Numbered from the stretch's first letter, positions 16,685 to 24,756 are shown. The stretch: 64,000 nt of DNA from Fusicatenibacter saccharivorans (GCF_015557635.1 NZ_JADNOP010000002.1:124001-188000), one strand, 5' to 3'. The notes: generated from the sequence alone by a model not told the origin. Numbers and translations: made by a program.

Positions 16685-17140
16685 TTATTTTATAACGAAC
16701 TCCCCTTCGGCACAACCCTTTTTCTTCTTTCGATACACCGGGTGCGCCCCCTCGTGGAAGATATAATAGCTCACATAGTCCGTAAGAAAAATCCCAACCG
16801 CCGAGAGCAGATACCAGATCCCGAAAAACCACGGGCAGATTAATCCTTCACAGAGTGAAAACGGCAGCGTACTATAGTCCCACATACGGTAATGCAGCAC
16901 CCGCAGGGAAAACATTCCCGAATACAGTTCGATGGCCGTGATCAGAACCGCAGATACCATCATCTGAAACGCCAGCGGAAAGCGGCGCAGCCCGGCGTCT
17001 TCCAGCATTCCGATTCCTGCAAGGGACAGTCCTCCGGCAATGCCCATCAGGCGGAAGCTGTAACCGCGGTAGGTGACTTCGATGGCAATATAAATGCAGT
17101 AGCCCAAAAGAAAAAACAGCAGATACTTCTTCGCTTTCAT
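16685..17140 (-). CDS. Membrane protein of the putative ABC-transporter type IV family (CmpB-like)
   Basis: A 151-residue protein with four hydrophobic segments (about 5-25, 32-50, 58-78, 102-128) and the pattern EVTYRGYS, ELYSGMF, RMWDYS and GLICPWFFGIW typical of the PF06541 family. The family name implies transport, but no function is established. I use the ATG at 17140 because GGGAG lies 8 bases ahead; an ATG five codons upstream lacks a site. It precedes fbp by 28 bases on the same strand, so the two may share a transcript. Confidence 0.7.
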   Translation of the reverse strand: MKAKKYLLFFLLGYCIYIAIEVTYRGYSFRLMGIAGGLSLAGIGMLEDAGLRRFPLAFQMMVSAVLITAIELYSGMFSLRVLHYRMWDYSTLPFSLCEGLICPWFFGIWYLLSAVGIFLTDYVSYYIFHEGAHPVYRKKKKGCAEGEFVIK

Positions 17141-17214
17141 TCGTTTTTCTCCCATTCTAATTGAGAATCTTTTCTCTTATTCCCAGTATCTCTGTCTTTT
17201 CTCTTTTTATCCGC

Positions 17215-17242
17215 TTGCATTTTTTCTTTTCCATGTTACAAT
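17215..17242 (+). promoter_or_regulatory. Promoter of the 75-residue unknown gene with twin palindromes
   Basis: TTGCAT (17215-17220), 16-base spacer, TACAAT (17237-17242). The predicted start (about 17249) falls on the first in-frame ATG, which argues for the later start codon. Immediately downstream, two TTCGAA palindromes lie 6 bases apart (about 17253-17270), an operator-like arrangement. Confidence 0.55.
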
Positions 17243-17290
17243 ACTTTCATGTTTCGAAAGAAGTTTCGAATAGAAAGGACAGAAAAAAGA

Positions 17291-17518
17291 ATGGCATTTA
17301 ACCCAATAAAGTTAATGGAATTAAAAAATCTGAGAGACCGTTTCGCCCAAAACCACCCGAAGTTCGTAAAATTCATGAGCGATCTCGCATCCTCGCAGAT
17401 CGAGGAGGGAACGATTCTCGAAGTCACGGTGAAAAAACCGGACGGCCGAACGATGGTTTCCAATATCAAGGTGACTGCTTCGGATCTTGAAATGCTGCAG
17501 GCAATCAAACAGATGTAA
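17291..17518 (+). CDS. Small conserved-looking protein of unknown function
   Basis: A 75-residue acidic/basic mixed protein (MAFNPIKLMELKNLRDRF, NHPKFVKFMSDL, EGTILEVTVKKPDGRTMVSN, KVTASDLEMLQAIKQM). I do not recognise a named domain. It looks like an N-terminal helical part and a short beta-hairpin part with no membrane segment. Coding character is good, and it has its own promoter. The ATG at 17291 lies behind AAAGGA, whereas the ATG at 17249 would sit on the transcription start. Confidence 0.6.
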   Translation: MAFNPIKLMELKNLRDRFAQNHPKFVKFMSDLASSQIEEGTILEVTVKKPDGRTMVSNIKVTASDLEMLQAIKQM

Positions 17519-17537
17519 CATATTTTTCGTGGCAAAA

Positions 17538-17685
17538 AGCCGCTTTCGACGAGCGGCAGGCTTTTGGACGCACGGTATTCCTCGAGATACTGCGTCACCG
17601 TCTTTCCCGTCATTTTCCGGAAGAGGCGGCAGCAGACCTCGCGGGACAGATGCACTTGCTCACCAAGCTTTTCGAGCGAAATCAC
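17538..17685 (-). pseudogene. Remnant of an AraC-family helix-turn-helix
   Basis: About 49 codons on the minus strand read ISLEKLGEQVHLSREVCCR, LFRKMTGKTVTQYLEEYRASKSLP. This is the first helix-turn-helix of an AraC regulator. The similarity begins abruptly at 17685, with an in-frame TAA just upstream, and fades after the YRASKSLPLVESG segment. Sensor domain and second helix-turn-helix are absent. Confidence 0.65.
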
Positions 17686-17689
17686 GGAT

Positions 17690-17977
17690 TCTTACCATTA
17701 CTCCGATGCATTCCTGACGATCGAAGCGCCGTTCTACTTCCTGCTCGGCCTTCTCGCCGTCTACCGCACCTCGATTCAGAGTATGCAGAACGGACGCGCA
17801 CCGTTTGCCGCATGCATGGTCGAGCTTGTGATGCGTCTTGCTGCTACCGTCTGGCTGTCACGCTTCTTAGGCTACACTGCCGTCTGCATCGCAAGCCCGC
17901 TTGCCTGGTTCGGTGCAATTGCACTGCTGATTCCAGTCTACTATCGGATGATGATGAAGCCTGTAAAAACAGTGTAA
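17690..17977 (+). pseudogene. Remnant of a MATE-family efflux pump (C-terminal end)
   Basis: About 95 codons read YHYSDAFLTIEAPFYFLLGLLAVYRTSIQSMQNG and onward, with two further helices and a basic end. This is the C-terminal part of a MATE/NorM multidrug transporter. It starts within a few bases of the AraC remnant on the opposite strand, so a deletion has joined the two. The original stop (17975-17977) and terminator survive. Confidence 0.7.
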
Positions 17978-18017
17978 TCAAAATTGGTCCACCGGATATT
18001 GATATGCCTGGCAACGC

Positions 18018-18079
18018 AAAACCCGGAATCCTTTCGCTCCTCTTCTGAGGTCTTGAAAAGATTCCGGGTTTTTTATTTT
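18018..18079 (+). terminator. Terminator following the MATE remnant
   Basis: A 13-bp perfect stem (18018-18030 with 18060-18072) with a long loop, followed by TTTTTTATTTT on the plus strand. It also overlaps the stop codon of the convergent ATP-grasp gene. Confidence 0.7.
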
Positions 18080-19293
18080 GCTGTTTTCTCTTCCCAGATT
18101 GTCTCCAGATTTTTTCCATCAATCCAGATACAGCGGTACACCCGCTTCATCTGCTCATCCAGTTCCGCTTCCCGGTCCGTCTTTACAATCACATGGCCGA
18201 TCCGGTCAGTTCCATCTGCCATGGCAGAAACTTCATGCCCCTCCGGATAATCCAGGACAAGCTCCAGCCCTTCCTGACGCAGACGTTCGACCTGATCCCG
18301 GTCGATTTGTGTGATGGTTCCGCTTACCGGACTCAGCAGCAGTTTTGCCATGCACGGGCAGCTTTCCGTCTGCTGAAAATCCGTTTCTTCCCCGAGGGCG
18401 CTTTTGATCATCTGCTCATAAAAATCAAATCCGTAATACGTTGAAATCAGTTCCGGAATGCAGGTTGCCCCGGTTCTTCCGCCCATTTCAATGATCCAGA
18501 CCTTCTCTCCGTCCACAAAGACATCCGCATTGACGGAGCACTGATCGGCACCGGATGCGGTGACGGCCAGCTGCATCTGGCGGGCAATTTCTTTCCGCAG
18601 TGCCCCGCTGCATCCATACGGAAATGCGTGGCCGACCGGAACGGTCGTGTGTGCACCGCGGTATACAAATTTCGTGTGCGGTGCCAGAAAGACCAGTTTG
18701 TGGTTCTGCACAAATCCATCCACGCCGATCTCCGTTCCGCGGAGGAATTTTTCAACCAGCACATAATCTCTTGCCGAACCGTTTCTCGCATTTTCATACG
18801 CTTCTTCGATCTGTCCGGAATGCTCCACCACGGTAATTCCGCGGCTTCCTGAACTGTCCACCCGTTTTACGACAACCGGGTATCCAAGCTGTTCTGCGGC
18901 TTTTTGTGCCTCCTCTGCGCTTCTTACCCGCATCCCGTCTGCCGCGGAAACGCCGCCCTGCCGGAATGCGTCTTTCATCTTTGCCTTATCGGTCAGAATT
19001 TCCGCCGCCTCATACGGAATGCCGGACAGATGCATCTTTTCACAGACATAGCCGATTGTGCTGACGGCCACATCGGTTCCCGATGTACAGATTCCGTCGA
19101 TCTGTTCTTTTTCCGCCGCCGCAAGAATCGCTTCTTTATCCCGCGTATTCAGTTCATAAATTTTATCTGCAAGTGCAAACCCCGGATAATCGCCGGGAAT
19201 ACTCACTACGATCGTGTAAAGACCCATTCTGCGTGCAGTCCGTATCAGCGGCACCTGGTAAGTACTGGCACCTAAAATCATGATTTTTTTCAC
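18073..19293 (-). CDS. ATP-grasp superfamily ligase
   Basis: A 406-residue enzyme with the PurK/carbamoyl-phosphate-synthase-like layout. It has an N-terminal Rossmann part (MKKIMILGASTYQVPLIRTA), the ATP-lid region YPVVVKRVDSSGSRGITVV (about 138-156), the FLRGTEIGVDGFV strand and the metal-binding VNADVFVDGEKVWIIEMGGRTGA (about 255-278), then a C-terminal beta domain. Such enzymes couple a carboxylate to an amine or thiol through an acyl phosphate. It overlaps the GT2 gene by 4 bases and is last in a three-gene operon, so it probably acts on the same product. The substrates are unknown. Confidence 0.82.
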   Translation of the reverse strand: MKKIMILGASTYQVPLIRTARRMGLYTIVVSIPGDYPGFALADKIYELNTRDKEAILAAAEKEQIDGICTSGTDVAVSTIGYVCEKMHLSGIPYEAAEILTDKAKMKDAFRQGGVSAADGMRVRSAEEAQKAAEQLGYPVVVKRVDSSGSRGITVVEHSGQIEEAYENARNGSARDYVLVEKFLRGTEIGVDGFVQNHKLVFLAPHTKFVYRGAHTTVPVGHAFPYGCSGALRKEIARQMQLAVTASGADQCSVNADVFVDGEKVWIIEMGGRTGATCIPELISTYYGFDFYEQMIKSALGEETDFQQTESCPCMAKLLLSPVSGTITQIDRDQVERLRQEGLELVLDYPEGHEVSAMADGTDRIGHVIVKTDREAELDEQMKRVYRCIWIDGKNLETIWEEKTAK

Positions 19294-20237
19294 TTTTTTT
19301 CTTCCTCATCAGATACGTTAATGGTTTCCCGCACAATATACTGCGGCGTGCGGTTCAGAATCAGAATCATTTTTCCGAGATACTCTCCGATAATGCCGAG
19401 CACCATCAAAATCAGTCCGGAAAAAACAACAATCGTACAGATTGTGGAGGACCATCCAACCATCACATTCGGATCGATGAGCTTTCGGATTGCAATGATA
19501 ATGGCTGCCAGAAAACCGCCCGCTGCGGAAATTCCACCGAGTACGGAAGACACCCGAAGGGGGATCACCGAATAGTTCCAGTAGGCGAGCCATAATTTGA
19601 TCAGCTTCTTTAACGTATAGTTGGAGGTTCCCACCGCACGTTTGAAGTGCTCCACCTCCACATTCCCGATTTTGTGCGTTGTACGGTAAAAAATCCCATC
19701 AATATATGGATTAAAGCTGTCGTATTTGACCACTTCTTCCTTGATCTGACGGGTGATCATCCAGAAGTTGCTGGAAACAATATTTTTAGGGCGCCCGAGA
19801 AGAATCCGTGATGAGACTTCGTTTAATTTACTTGTGATATTTTTCAGGAAGGAATTTTTTCGTTTCGGATAATATCCGTAAACCAGATCATATCCTTCTT
19901 CCATTTTATGGATCAGTTTGCTGATCTGCGATGGATGTGTCTGCATATCATCATCCATACCAAGAATAAAATCTCCCTCCGTGTAGTGGAGTGCGGCCAT
20001 CAGCGCATTATGCTGGCCAAAATTGCGCAGCAGATTGATTCCTTTGACATTTTTATACTGTTCTCCCAGCTTTTTGATCTCTCCATACGTATCATCTTTT
20101 GGAGATCCATCGTTTACCAGGACAAATTCACAGTCATATCCGTCCATTTTTTTGAATTCTTCCATCACCATCTCTACAACCTTCCGAATCGTTGCTTCGG
20201 AATTGTAGCATGGGATGACAATTGAAATCCGTTTCAT
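19290..20237 (-). CDS. GT2 glycosyltransferase, polyprenyl-phosphate type (GtrB/ArnC-like)
   Basis: A 315-residue membrane glycosyltransferase. The GT-A domain has ISIVIPCYNSEATI, FVLVNDGSPKDDT and the metal-binding GMDDDMQTHP (about 94-103), with RAVGTSNYTLKKL near residue 215. Two C-terminal helices follow (about 235-258 and 268-292). This matches enzymes that transfer a sugar from a nucleotide donor to undecaprenyl phosphate, such as GtrB, ArnC and dolichol-phosphate mannose synthase homologues. It overlaps genes on both sides by 4 bases. No flippase or acceptor transferase is adjacent. Confidence 0.85.
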   Translation of the reverse strand: MKRISIVIPCYNSEATIRKVVEMVMEEFKKMDGYDCEFVLVNDGSPKDDTYGEIKKLGEQYKNVKGINLLRNFGQHNALMAALHYTEGDFILGMDDDMQTHPSQISKLIHKMEEGYDLVYGYYPKRKNSFLKNITSKLNEVSSRILLGRPKNIVSSNFWMITRQIKEEVVKYDSFNPYIDGIFYRTTHKIGNVEVEHFKRAVGTSNYTLKKLIKLWLAYWNYSVIPLRVSSVLGGISAAGGFLAAIIIAIRKLIDPNVMVGWSSTICTIVVFSGLILMVLGIIGEYLGKMILILNRTPQYIVRETINVSDEEEKK

Positions 20238-21208
20238 TTCATTCCTCCATCGGTATCGTTCAGAATGCAGTCATAGAACAGCGGCGTTCCTCCTGTGTGA
20301 ATAAAAAGCACATCACAGTTTTGCAGGTCATGTTCCTCGATATACTGCTTCATTCCCCAGAATGCTTTTCCGGTATAGGTTGGATCCAGCGGAAGTCCGT
20401 TCCGGCAGAACTCTTCCCGGATCACCTGCAGAATACGCTCATCGTACTGACCGTATCCGCCCTGGCGGTATCCCATTTCCAGGTGCAGTTCCTGCTCCCA
20501 TCCTTCCGGCAGCAAAAGATGCTTCTTCTGAAAATAGTCCGAAATCCCGCTCTCCATAATGCGGATCGCGCGGTCGTACTCACGGGATGAAATAGAAAGA
20601 CCGATAATCTGCTCGCTTCCCTGTTCGATCAGTTTTCCGCTCACCAGACCACTCTGCGTGGAGCCGGTCCCGGATGCTGCAAAGATATGAGAAAAGGAAA
20701 CGTTCTGTTCTCTCTCCCACTCCAAAATCTCACGGTAGCCATCCACATAAGCCTGCACCGGTGTTCCTTCATTTCCGTTTCCGAATTTGTCGCCGAAAAT
20801 ATAATACGGCTGATATCCCTGCTCCGTCAGACGTTGCATGGTCTTTTCGACCGTCTGCGCAATCTCTGTTTTTCTGCACGGAATGACTTCGGCTCCGAGC
20901 CATTTCATCAGACGGCTGTTGTTGGTTTCGATCGGGTGTTCTTCGTTTTCTTCAGAAGAACAGATCATATAGCATGGAATTTTCTCGGCACAGCACAGAT
21001 TGGCCAGCACGCGGCAGAGGTTGGATCTGCTGTTTCCGTAGATGATCATGCAGTCTTTGTTTTTCTCCTGCATATCCTGGAAAAAAGCACGTCCGATGCG
21101 GACTTTGTTTCCGCCTAAGGAAAACGGAAGAAGATCCTCCCGCTTGCAGTACAGGCGGACGCCTCTGTCGTTTGGAAATTCCAGTTTCTGAATTGGTGTC
21201 TGTATCAT
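20234..21208 (-). CDS. PLP-dependent enzyme, D-cysteine desulfhydrase / ACC deaminase family
   Basis: A 324-residue fold-type II PLP enzyme. The PLP lysine is K35 in FSLGGNKVRIGRA, as in the family motif GGNK. The phosphate-binding turn is AASGTGSTQSGLVSG (about 181-195), and the C-terminal part has DPTYTGKAFWGMKQYI and HTGGTP. Relatives degrade D-cysteine, 1-aminocyclopropane-1-carboxylate or other small amino acids. It is first in the operon and overlaps the GT2 gene by 4 bases, so a biosynthetic role, supplying or modifying an amino acid for attachment, is possible. Substrate not known. Confidence 0.8.
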   Translation of the reverse strand: MIQTPIQKLEFPNDRGVRLYCKREDLLPFSLGGNKVRIGRAFFQDMQEKNKDCMIIYGNSRSNLCRVLANLCCAEKIPCYMICSSEENEEHPIETNNSRLMKWLGAEVIPCRKTEIAQTVEKTMQRLTEQGYQPYYIFGDKFGNGNEGTPVQAYVDGYREILEWEREQNVSFSHIFAASGTGSTQSGLVSGKLIEQGSEQIIGLSISSREYDRAIRIMESGISDYFQKKHLLLPEGWEQELHLEMGYRQGGYGQYDERILQVIREEFCRNGLPLDPTYTGKAFWGMKQYIEEHDLQNCDVLFIHTGGTPLFYDCILNDTDGGMK

Positions 21209-21237
21209 TGTTTCTCCTCTTTTATTCTTGTTTCAAC

Positions 21238-21290
21238 TCACAGTCGGTATTTTCACGGAGTCTGACATGCCGAAAATAGTTCGACTGTGA
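21238..21290. repeat. Long imperfect hairpin in the leader of the PLP/GT2/ATP-grasp operon
   Basis: Outer arms TCACAGTCG (21238-21246) and CGACTGTGA (21282-21290) pair perfectly, and inner TATTTTC (21248-21254) and GAAAATA (21272-21278) also pair. A second GACATG/CATGTC pairing with 21294-21306 is an alternative. It lies 30 bases before the first gene and may be the end structure of a lost IS200/IS605 element or a leader regulator. Confidence 0.55.
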
Positions 21291-21360
21291 CTTGCCTCAT
21301 GTCAGTGGAGGATACCGATTTTTCTCCGCCCGCCACTGCCGTTATGTTTCTTTTAACAAT

Positions 21361-21435
21361 TCATCCCACCGCTTTAGAAGCAGGGGACTTCTTGTCTACT
21401 GGTGTTAAATTCCGGCATGCACCGGAAGCTTTTCC
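21361..21435 (-). pseudogene. tnpB: Probable 3' remnant of an IS200/IS605-type tnpB
   Basis: Read on the minus strand, 24 codons before a TGA give GKASGACRNLTPVDKKSPAS followed by KAVG. This resembles the tail of Firmicute TnpB proteins, where an RNLTPVD-like motif precedes the stop. The CCCCTGCTTCTAAAGCGGTGGG hairpin at the stop resembles an IS605 right end. The frame closes just upstream at a TAG, so only the last part remains. The assignment rests on motif memory, not an alignment. Confidence 0.5.
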
Positions 21436-21437
21436 CT

Positions 21438-21466
21438 ATTATAGACTATTTTTCTCTGCATGGCAA
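21438..21466 (-). promoter_or_regulatory. Promoter upstream of the PLP/GT2/ATP-grasp operon
   Basis: Minus strand TTGCCA (21461-21466), 17-base spacer, perfect TATAAT (21438-21443). A transcript from here would run through the tnpB-like remnant and the hairpin, a leader of about 220 bases, before the PLP gene. Confidence 0.7.
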
Positions 21467-21484
21467 GCCGTGCCGGAAACAGGA

Positions 21485-21526
21485 AAAGCCCGCCGGTTTT
21501 TGTTTTCACATCTGCCGGCGGGCTTT
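21485..21526 (-). terminator. Terminator of the thiol import operon
   Basis: A perfect 12-bp stem (21485-21496 with 21515-21526) of high GC content, followed on the minus strand by TTTTCCTGTTT. It lies 42 bases after the M20 peptidase stop. Confidence 0.75.
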
Positions 21527-21567
21527 GGGGATTTTTTACGTATTCTGTTTTTTCGTCCAAGATCTGT

Positions 21568-22686
21568 TCAGGCTTCCTGCGGTGCGGCAAGATTGGCCAC
21601 AATCCGCGCCACCTGGGCTATCTCCGGGATTTTTGTGTACTCGGCGCAGCTGTGTACCTGATTCATCGAGGTTGCGATGACAAGCCCTTCGATGCCGTGC
21701 TGTGCAAAGACGTTGTTGTCGCTGCCGCCGAAAGTTTTTTCGAATGCAGCGGTCAGGCCTTCTTCTGCAACGGCGCTCTCGTAATGCCTTGCGGCATCGC
21801 TTGTCAGCGGCGTCTCATACGCATGGATATTCAACTTTTCTTCCCAGACCAGCTTCGCACCAATCTTCTCTGCTTCCTGCTGGAAGGTTCTGTGATATGT
21901 TTCCAGAAGCTCCATGGCCGTCTCGTGGTTCAGGCTTCGAATTTCGCCTTCGATCACGCAGCTTTCCGAAACGATGTTGGTACCGGAGCCGCCGCCGATT
22001 TTTCCGATGTTGGCAGTGGTGCTTTCATCCACGTGGCCCTGCGGAAGCTGTGCGATTGCGTGGGCGGCCGCCTGGATGCTGTTGATGCCGTCCTCCGGGT
22101 GGAAACCGGCGTGGGCGGCTTTTCCCTGGATTTTCGCCGCGAAGGAAACGAGTGTCGGTGCCGCGTAGGCGGCTGCACCGATCGCGCCGCTTAAATCCAG
22201 AACGTATGCTTCTTTTGCCTGCACCTGGCTGTAGTCGAAGGCATTTGCGCCTTTGCAGTACAGCTCCTCACCGACCGAGATCAGAATTTCGATCGGGCGG
22301 TGCGGTGTTTTGGTCTCGATGAGGTGGCGGACAGCTTCATAGATGACTGTCACACCGGCGAGGTCGTCGGCGCCAAGAACTGTCGTGCCGTCGCTCGTTA
22401 CGGTTCCATCCTCATGGGAGACGGCTTTTTTTCCTTTTGCAGGCTCAACAGTGTCCATGTGGGCCGCAAAGAGAACCGGGGCTCCTGCAAGGCTGCCCGG
22501 AATGCGCGCGAACAGATTGCCCGCATTGGAGCCGGTCTGCTCCTGCGTATGATCTTCTGTAAGCGTAACCCCGATTTCGGCGAATTTTATTTTTAAGGTG
22601 TCCGCCATCTCGCGCTCCTCTAAGGACGGCGAATCGATAGATACCAGCTCCGCAAAAAAATCAGCAATTCTTTTCTCATCTATCAT
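21568..22686 (-). CDS. M20-family metallopeptidase (peptidase T-like)
   Basis: A 372-residue di-zinc enzyme. Metal ligands appear in LFAAHMDTVEPAKG (about 66-79), VLGADDLAGVTVIYEA (about 103-118) and ISVGEELYCKGA (about 137-148). A dimerisation domain with GKAAHAGFHPEDGINSIQAAAHAI follows, and the last His lies in TSMNQVHSCAEYT. M20 members cleave di- or tripeptides or remove N-acyl groups. Being last in an operon with a cystine-type importer and a GNAT acetyltransferase, it could release amino acids from imported or acetylated thiol conjugates; this is inference. Confidence 0.85.
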   Translation of the reverse strand: MIDEKRIADFFAELVSIDSPSLEEREMADTLKIKFAEIGVTLTEDHTQEQTGSNAGNLFARIPGSLAGAPVLFAAHMDTVEPAKGKKAVSHEDGTVTSDGTTVLGADDLAGVTVIYEAVRHLIETKTPHRPIEILISVGEELYCKGANAFDYSQVQAKEAYVLDLSGAIGAAAYAAPTLVSFAAKIQGKAAHAGFHPEDGINSIQAAAHAIAQLPQGHVDESTTANIGKIGGGSGTNIVSESCVIEGEIRSLNHETAMELLETYHRTFQQEAEKIGAKLVWEEKLNIHAYETPLTSDAARHYESAVAEEGLTAAFEKTFGGSDNNVFAQHGIEGLVIATSMNQVHSCAEYTKIPEIAQVARIVANLAAPQEA

Positions 22687-22721
22687 AATCTTTTCTCCTG
22701 CTCTTTGGCTGTGTCCGCAAT

Positions 22722-23480
22722 TTAAATAACATACTCAGGCTGCGCCATAATATGCATCTTGCTGAAGAACTCCCGTGTTCTCTGATTCTGCGGATGCTCG
22801 AATACTTCTTTCGGTGTTCCGTCTTCTACTACGTGTCCTTTATCAAGGAAGATCACACGGTTCGACACATGGCGGATAAAGTTCATCTCATGGGAAACCA
22901 GAAGCATTGTATATCCCTGTGCCGCAACTTTTTTAATAACATCCAGAACCTCTCCAACCAGCTCCGGGTCAAGGGCTGAGGTCGGCTCGTCCAGCAGCAG
23001 AATCTGCGGTTTCATGGCGAGGGCTCTTGCGAGCGCCACCCTCTGCTGCTGTCCGCCGGACATATGTTTCGGATAATGGTTTGCCCATTTCTCCATGCCG
23101 ACCAGTTTCAGTTCTTCTAATGCAATGGCTCTGGCCTCGTCTTTTTTCATCTTCTTGACAACAATCAGGCCTTCCATCACATTTTCCAGTGCGGTTTTCT
23201 TCTCAAACAGATTGAACCGCTGGAACACCATTCCTGTGTTCTGTCTTAAATACAGAAGCTCTTTCGGTTTCCGCTCGGAAAGGCCGATCACCTTGTCCCC
23301 GATCGTCACCGTTCCCTTCTCCGGTGTCTCAAGGCGGTTGACGCAGCGCAGAAGCGTTGATTTTCCGGTTCCGGAAGGACCGATGATTCCCACAACATCG
23401 CCCTGTCTGATCTCGAGGCTGATGTCGTCGAGCACCACGTTGTCGTTATATTTTTTTGATAAATGATCAATTTTTATCAT
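22722..23480 (-). CDS. Polar amino acid ABC transporter ATP-binding protein
   Basis: A 252-residue ATPase with Walker A GPSGTGKST (about 35-43), the Q-loop MVFQRFNLFEKKT, the signature MSGGQQQRVALARAL, Walker B ILLLDEPTSALD and the switch His in VSHEMNF. It belongs to the GlnQ/TcyC class that powers uptake of polar amino acids including cystine. It overlaps the permease gene by 14 bases, showing tight coupling. Confidence 0.93.
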   Translation of the reverse strand: MIKIDHLSKKYNDNVVLDDISLEIRQGDVVGIIGPSGTGKSTLLRCVNRLETPEKGTVTIGDKVIGLSERKPKELLYLRQNTGMVFQRFNLFEKKTALENVMEGLIVVKKMKKDEARAIALEELKLVGMEKWANHYPKHMSGGQQQRVALARALAMKPQILLLDEPTSALDPELVGEVLDVIKKVAAQGYTMLLVSHEMNFIRHVSNRVIFLDKGHVVEDGTPKEVFEHPQNQRTREFFSKMHIMAQPEYVI

Positions 23481-24219
23481 TTTTCTTACCCTCCCCGTTT
23501 GCGGACGCCAGCTCTACCTGGTCCGGAATCCGGATTTTATTTTCAATTACGCGGATAATCTGCTCGATCACCAGCGTTACCAGCCAGTAAATGATAGCCA
23601 GTGAAACGTAAACTTCAAAGTAGCGATACGTTCTTCCTCCAATAATCTGGCCCTGTGCGGTAATCTCGACAACGGCGCAGGTAAAAGCAAGAGACGTTCC
23701 TTTGATGATACTGATAAAAGAGTTTCCAAGGGTCGGAAGCGCAACCTCAAAGGCCTCCGGCAGAATGATGCGGCGCAGTGTCTGCGGATACGTCATGCCG
23801 AGTGCATGTGCTGCTTCGATCTGGCCCGGGTCAACGGACTGCAGGGCCGAACGGATAATCTCAGCCATAAAGCCCGACTGGTTCAGTCCCAGAGCGATCA
23901 TCGCATAGACGAAACCGGAAATATTGGCAACCGCCAGATTCGTTCCGAACTGCTGGTTGATTGCCTTGAACATCATGGGAATACCAAAGAACGCAACGTA
24001 CAGCTGTACGATGACCGGCGTGCCGCGGAGCAGTGAAATCAGAAGATTCGTAATCTGCGTCAGCACTCTGATTTTTTTCATTTTGATGATCGCCATCACA
24101 AGTCCCAGTCCCAGTCCGATCAGCATAGAAACCACGGCCAGTTCCAGCGTGATCGGCAGCTTTGTCAGCAATTCTGGTATGGATGAAAATACCAGTGAAA
24201 CGTCAAATAATTTTCCCAT
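23467..24219 (-). CDS. Polar amino acid ABC transporter permease
   Basis: A 250-residue HisM/GlnP-type permease with about five helices and the EAA loop EAAHALGMTYPQTLRRIILPEA (about 135-156). The start has the usual LTKLPITLELAVVSMLIGLGLGL helix. With the ATPase and the solute-binding protein it forms a full importer; a single permease gene implies a homodimer. It is preceded by the GNAT gene, 15 bases away. Confidence 0.92.
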   Translation of the reverse strand: MGKLFDVSLVFSSIPELLTKLPITLELAVVSMLIGLGLGLVMAIIKMKKIRVLTQITNLLISLLRGTPVIVQLYVAFFGIPMMFKAINQQFGTNLAVANISGFVYAMIALGLNQSGFMAEIIRSALQSVDPGQIEAAHALGMTYPQTLRRIILPEAFEVALPTLGNSFISIIKGTSLAFTCAVVEITAQGQIIGGRTYRYFEVYVSLAIIYWLVTLVIEQIIRVIENKIRIPDQVELASANGEGKKNDKN

Positions 24220-24234
24220 GATTTTTTTCCTCTC

Positions 24235-24735
24235 TTACACGTATTTTTCTACCAGTACACAGGTAAAGCCAAGATTTTTCTTCGGCTTTTTCGGCTCTTC
24301 GTCTTTCTTCGGTGCATGGTGGTCGTATACCGACAGGTCAGCGTCCGGATTCAGTTTGTAGCCTAATTTCTCATAAAAGCCTGCGGCGCGGTCCTGGCTC
24401 GTGATGACGATGTGATCGACACCGTATTCTTTCAGCCATTTCTCAGCGGCTTCGATCAGTACGCGGCCGTATCCGCTTTTCTGTTTTTCTCTGACAACAC
24501 AGACACGCTCGATTTTTCCTGTCTTTTCCGCCGGAAATGCGATGCGGCAGCCGGCTACCGGCTTGTGATCTTCTGTCAGCAGAATTGCCTGCAGATCATC
24601 TTTGCTCTCGTCCTGTCCGAATTCCAGTTCAATCGGAATGTTCTGTCCCAAGCAGAACGCATCGGTTCTGACGTAATCATATGCTTTGTATTTCCACTCT
24701 TCGCTTCCCTTTTCTACCCGGTAAATTTCTGCCAT
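24235..24735 (-). CDS. GNAT-family N-acetyltransferase
   Basis: A 166-residue acetyltransferase. Motif A is visible in IERVCVVREKQKSGYGRVLIEAAEKWLKE (about 93-121) with the acetyl-CoA pyrophosphate loop QKSGYG, and motif B in AAGFYEKLGYKLNPD. An unusual C-terminal extension rich in Lys and Pro (HHAPKKDEEPKKPKKN) leads to the last beta strand. In the Bacillus ytm-type cysteine-conjugate operons, GNAT enzymes acetylate S-modified cysteines; the setting between importer genes suggests a similar role here. Confidence 0.82.
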   Translation of the reverse strand: MAEIYRVEKGSEEWKYKAYDYVRTDAFCLGQNIPIELEFGQDESKDDLQAILLTEDHKPVAGCRIAFPAEKTGKIERVCVVREKQKSGYGRVLIEAAEKWLKEYGVDHIVITSQDRAAGFYEKLGYKLNPDADLSVYDHHAPKKDEEPKKPKKNLGFTCVLVEKYV

Positions 24736-24756
24736 GTTTTTCGCTCCTTTTAGAAT

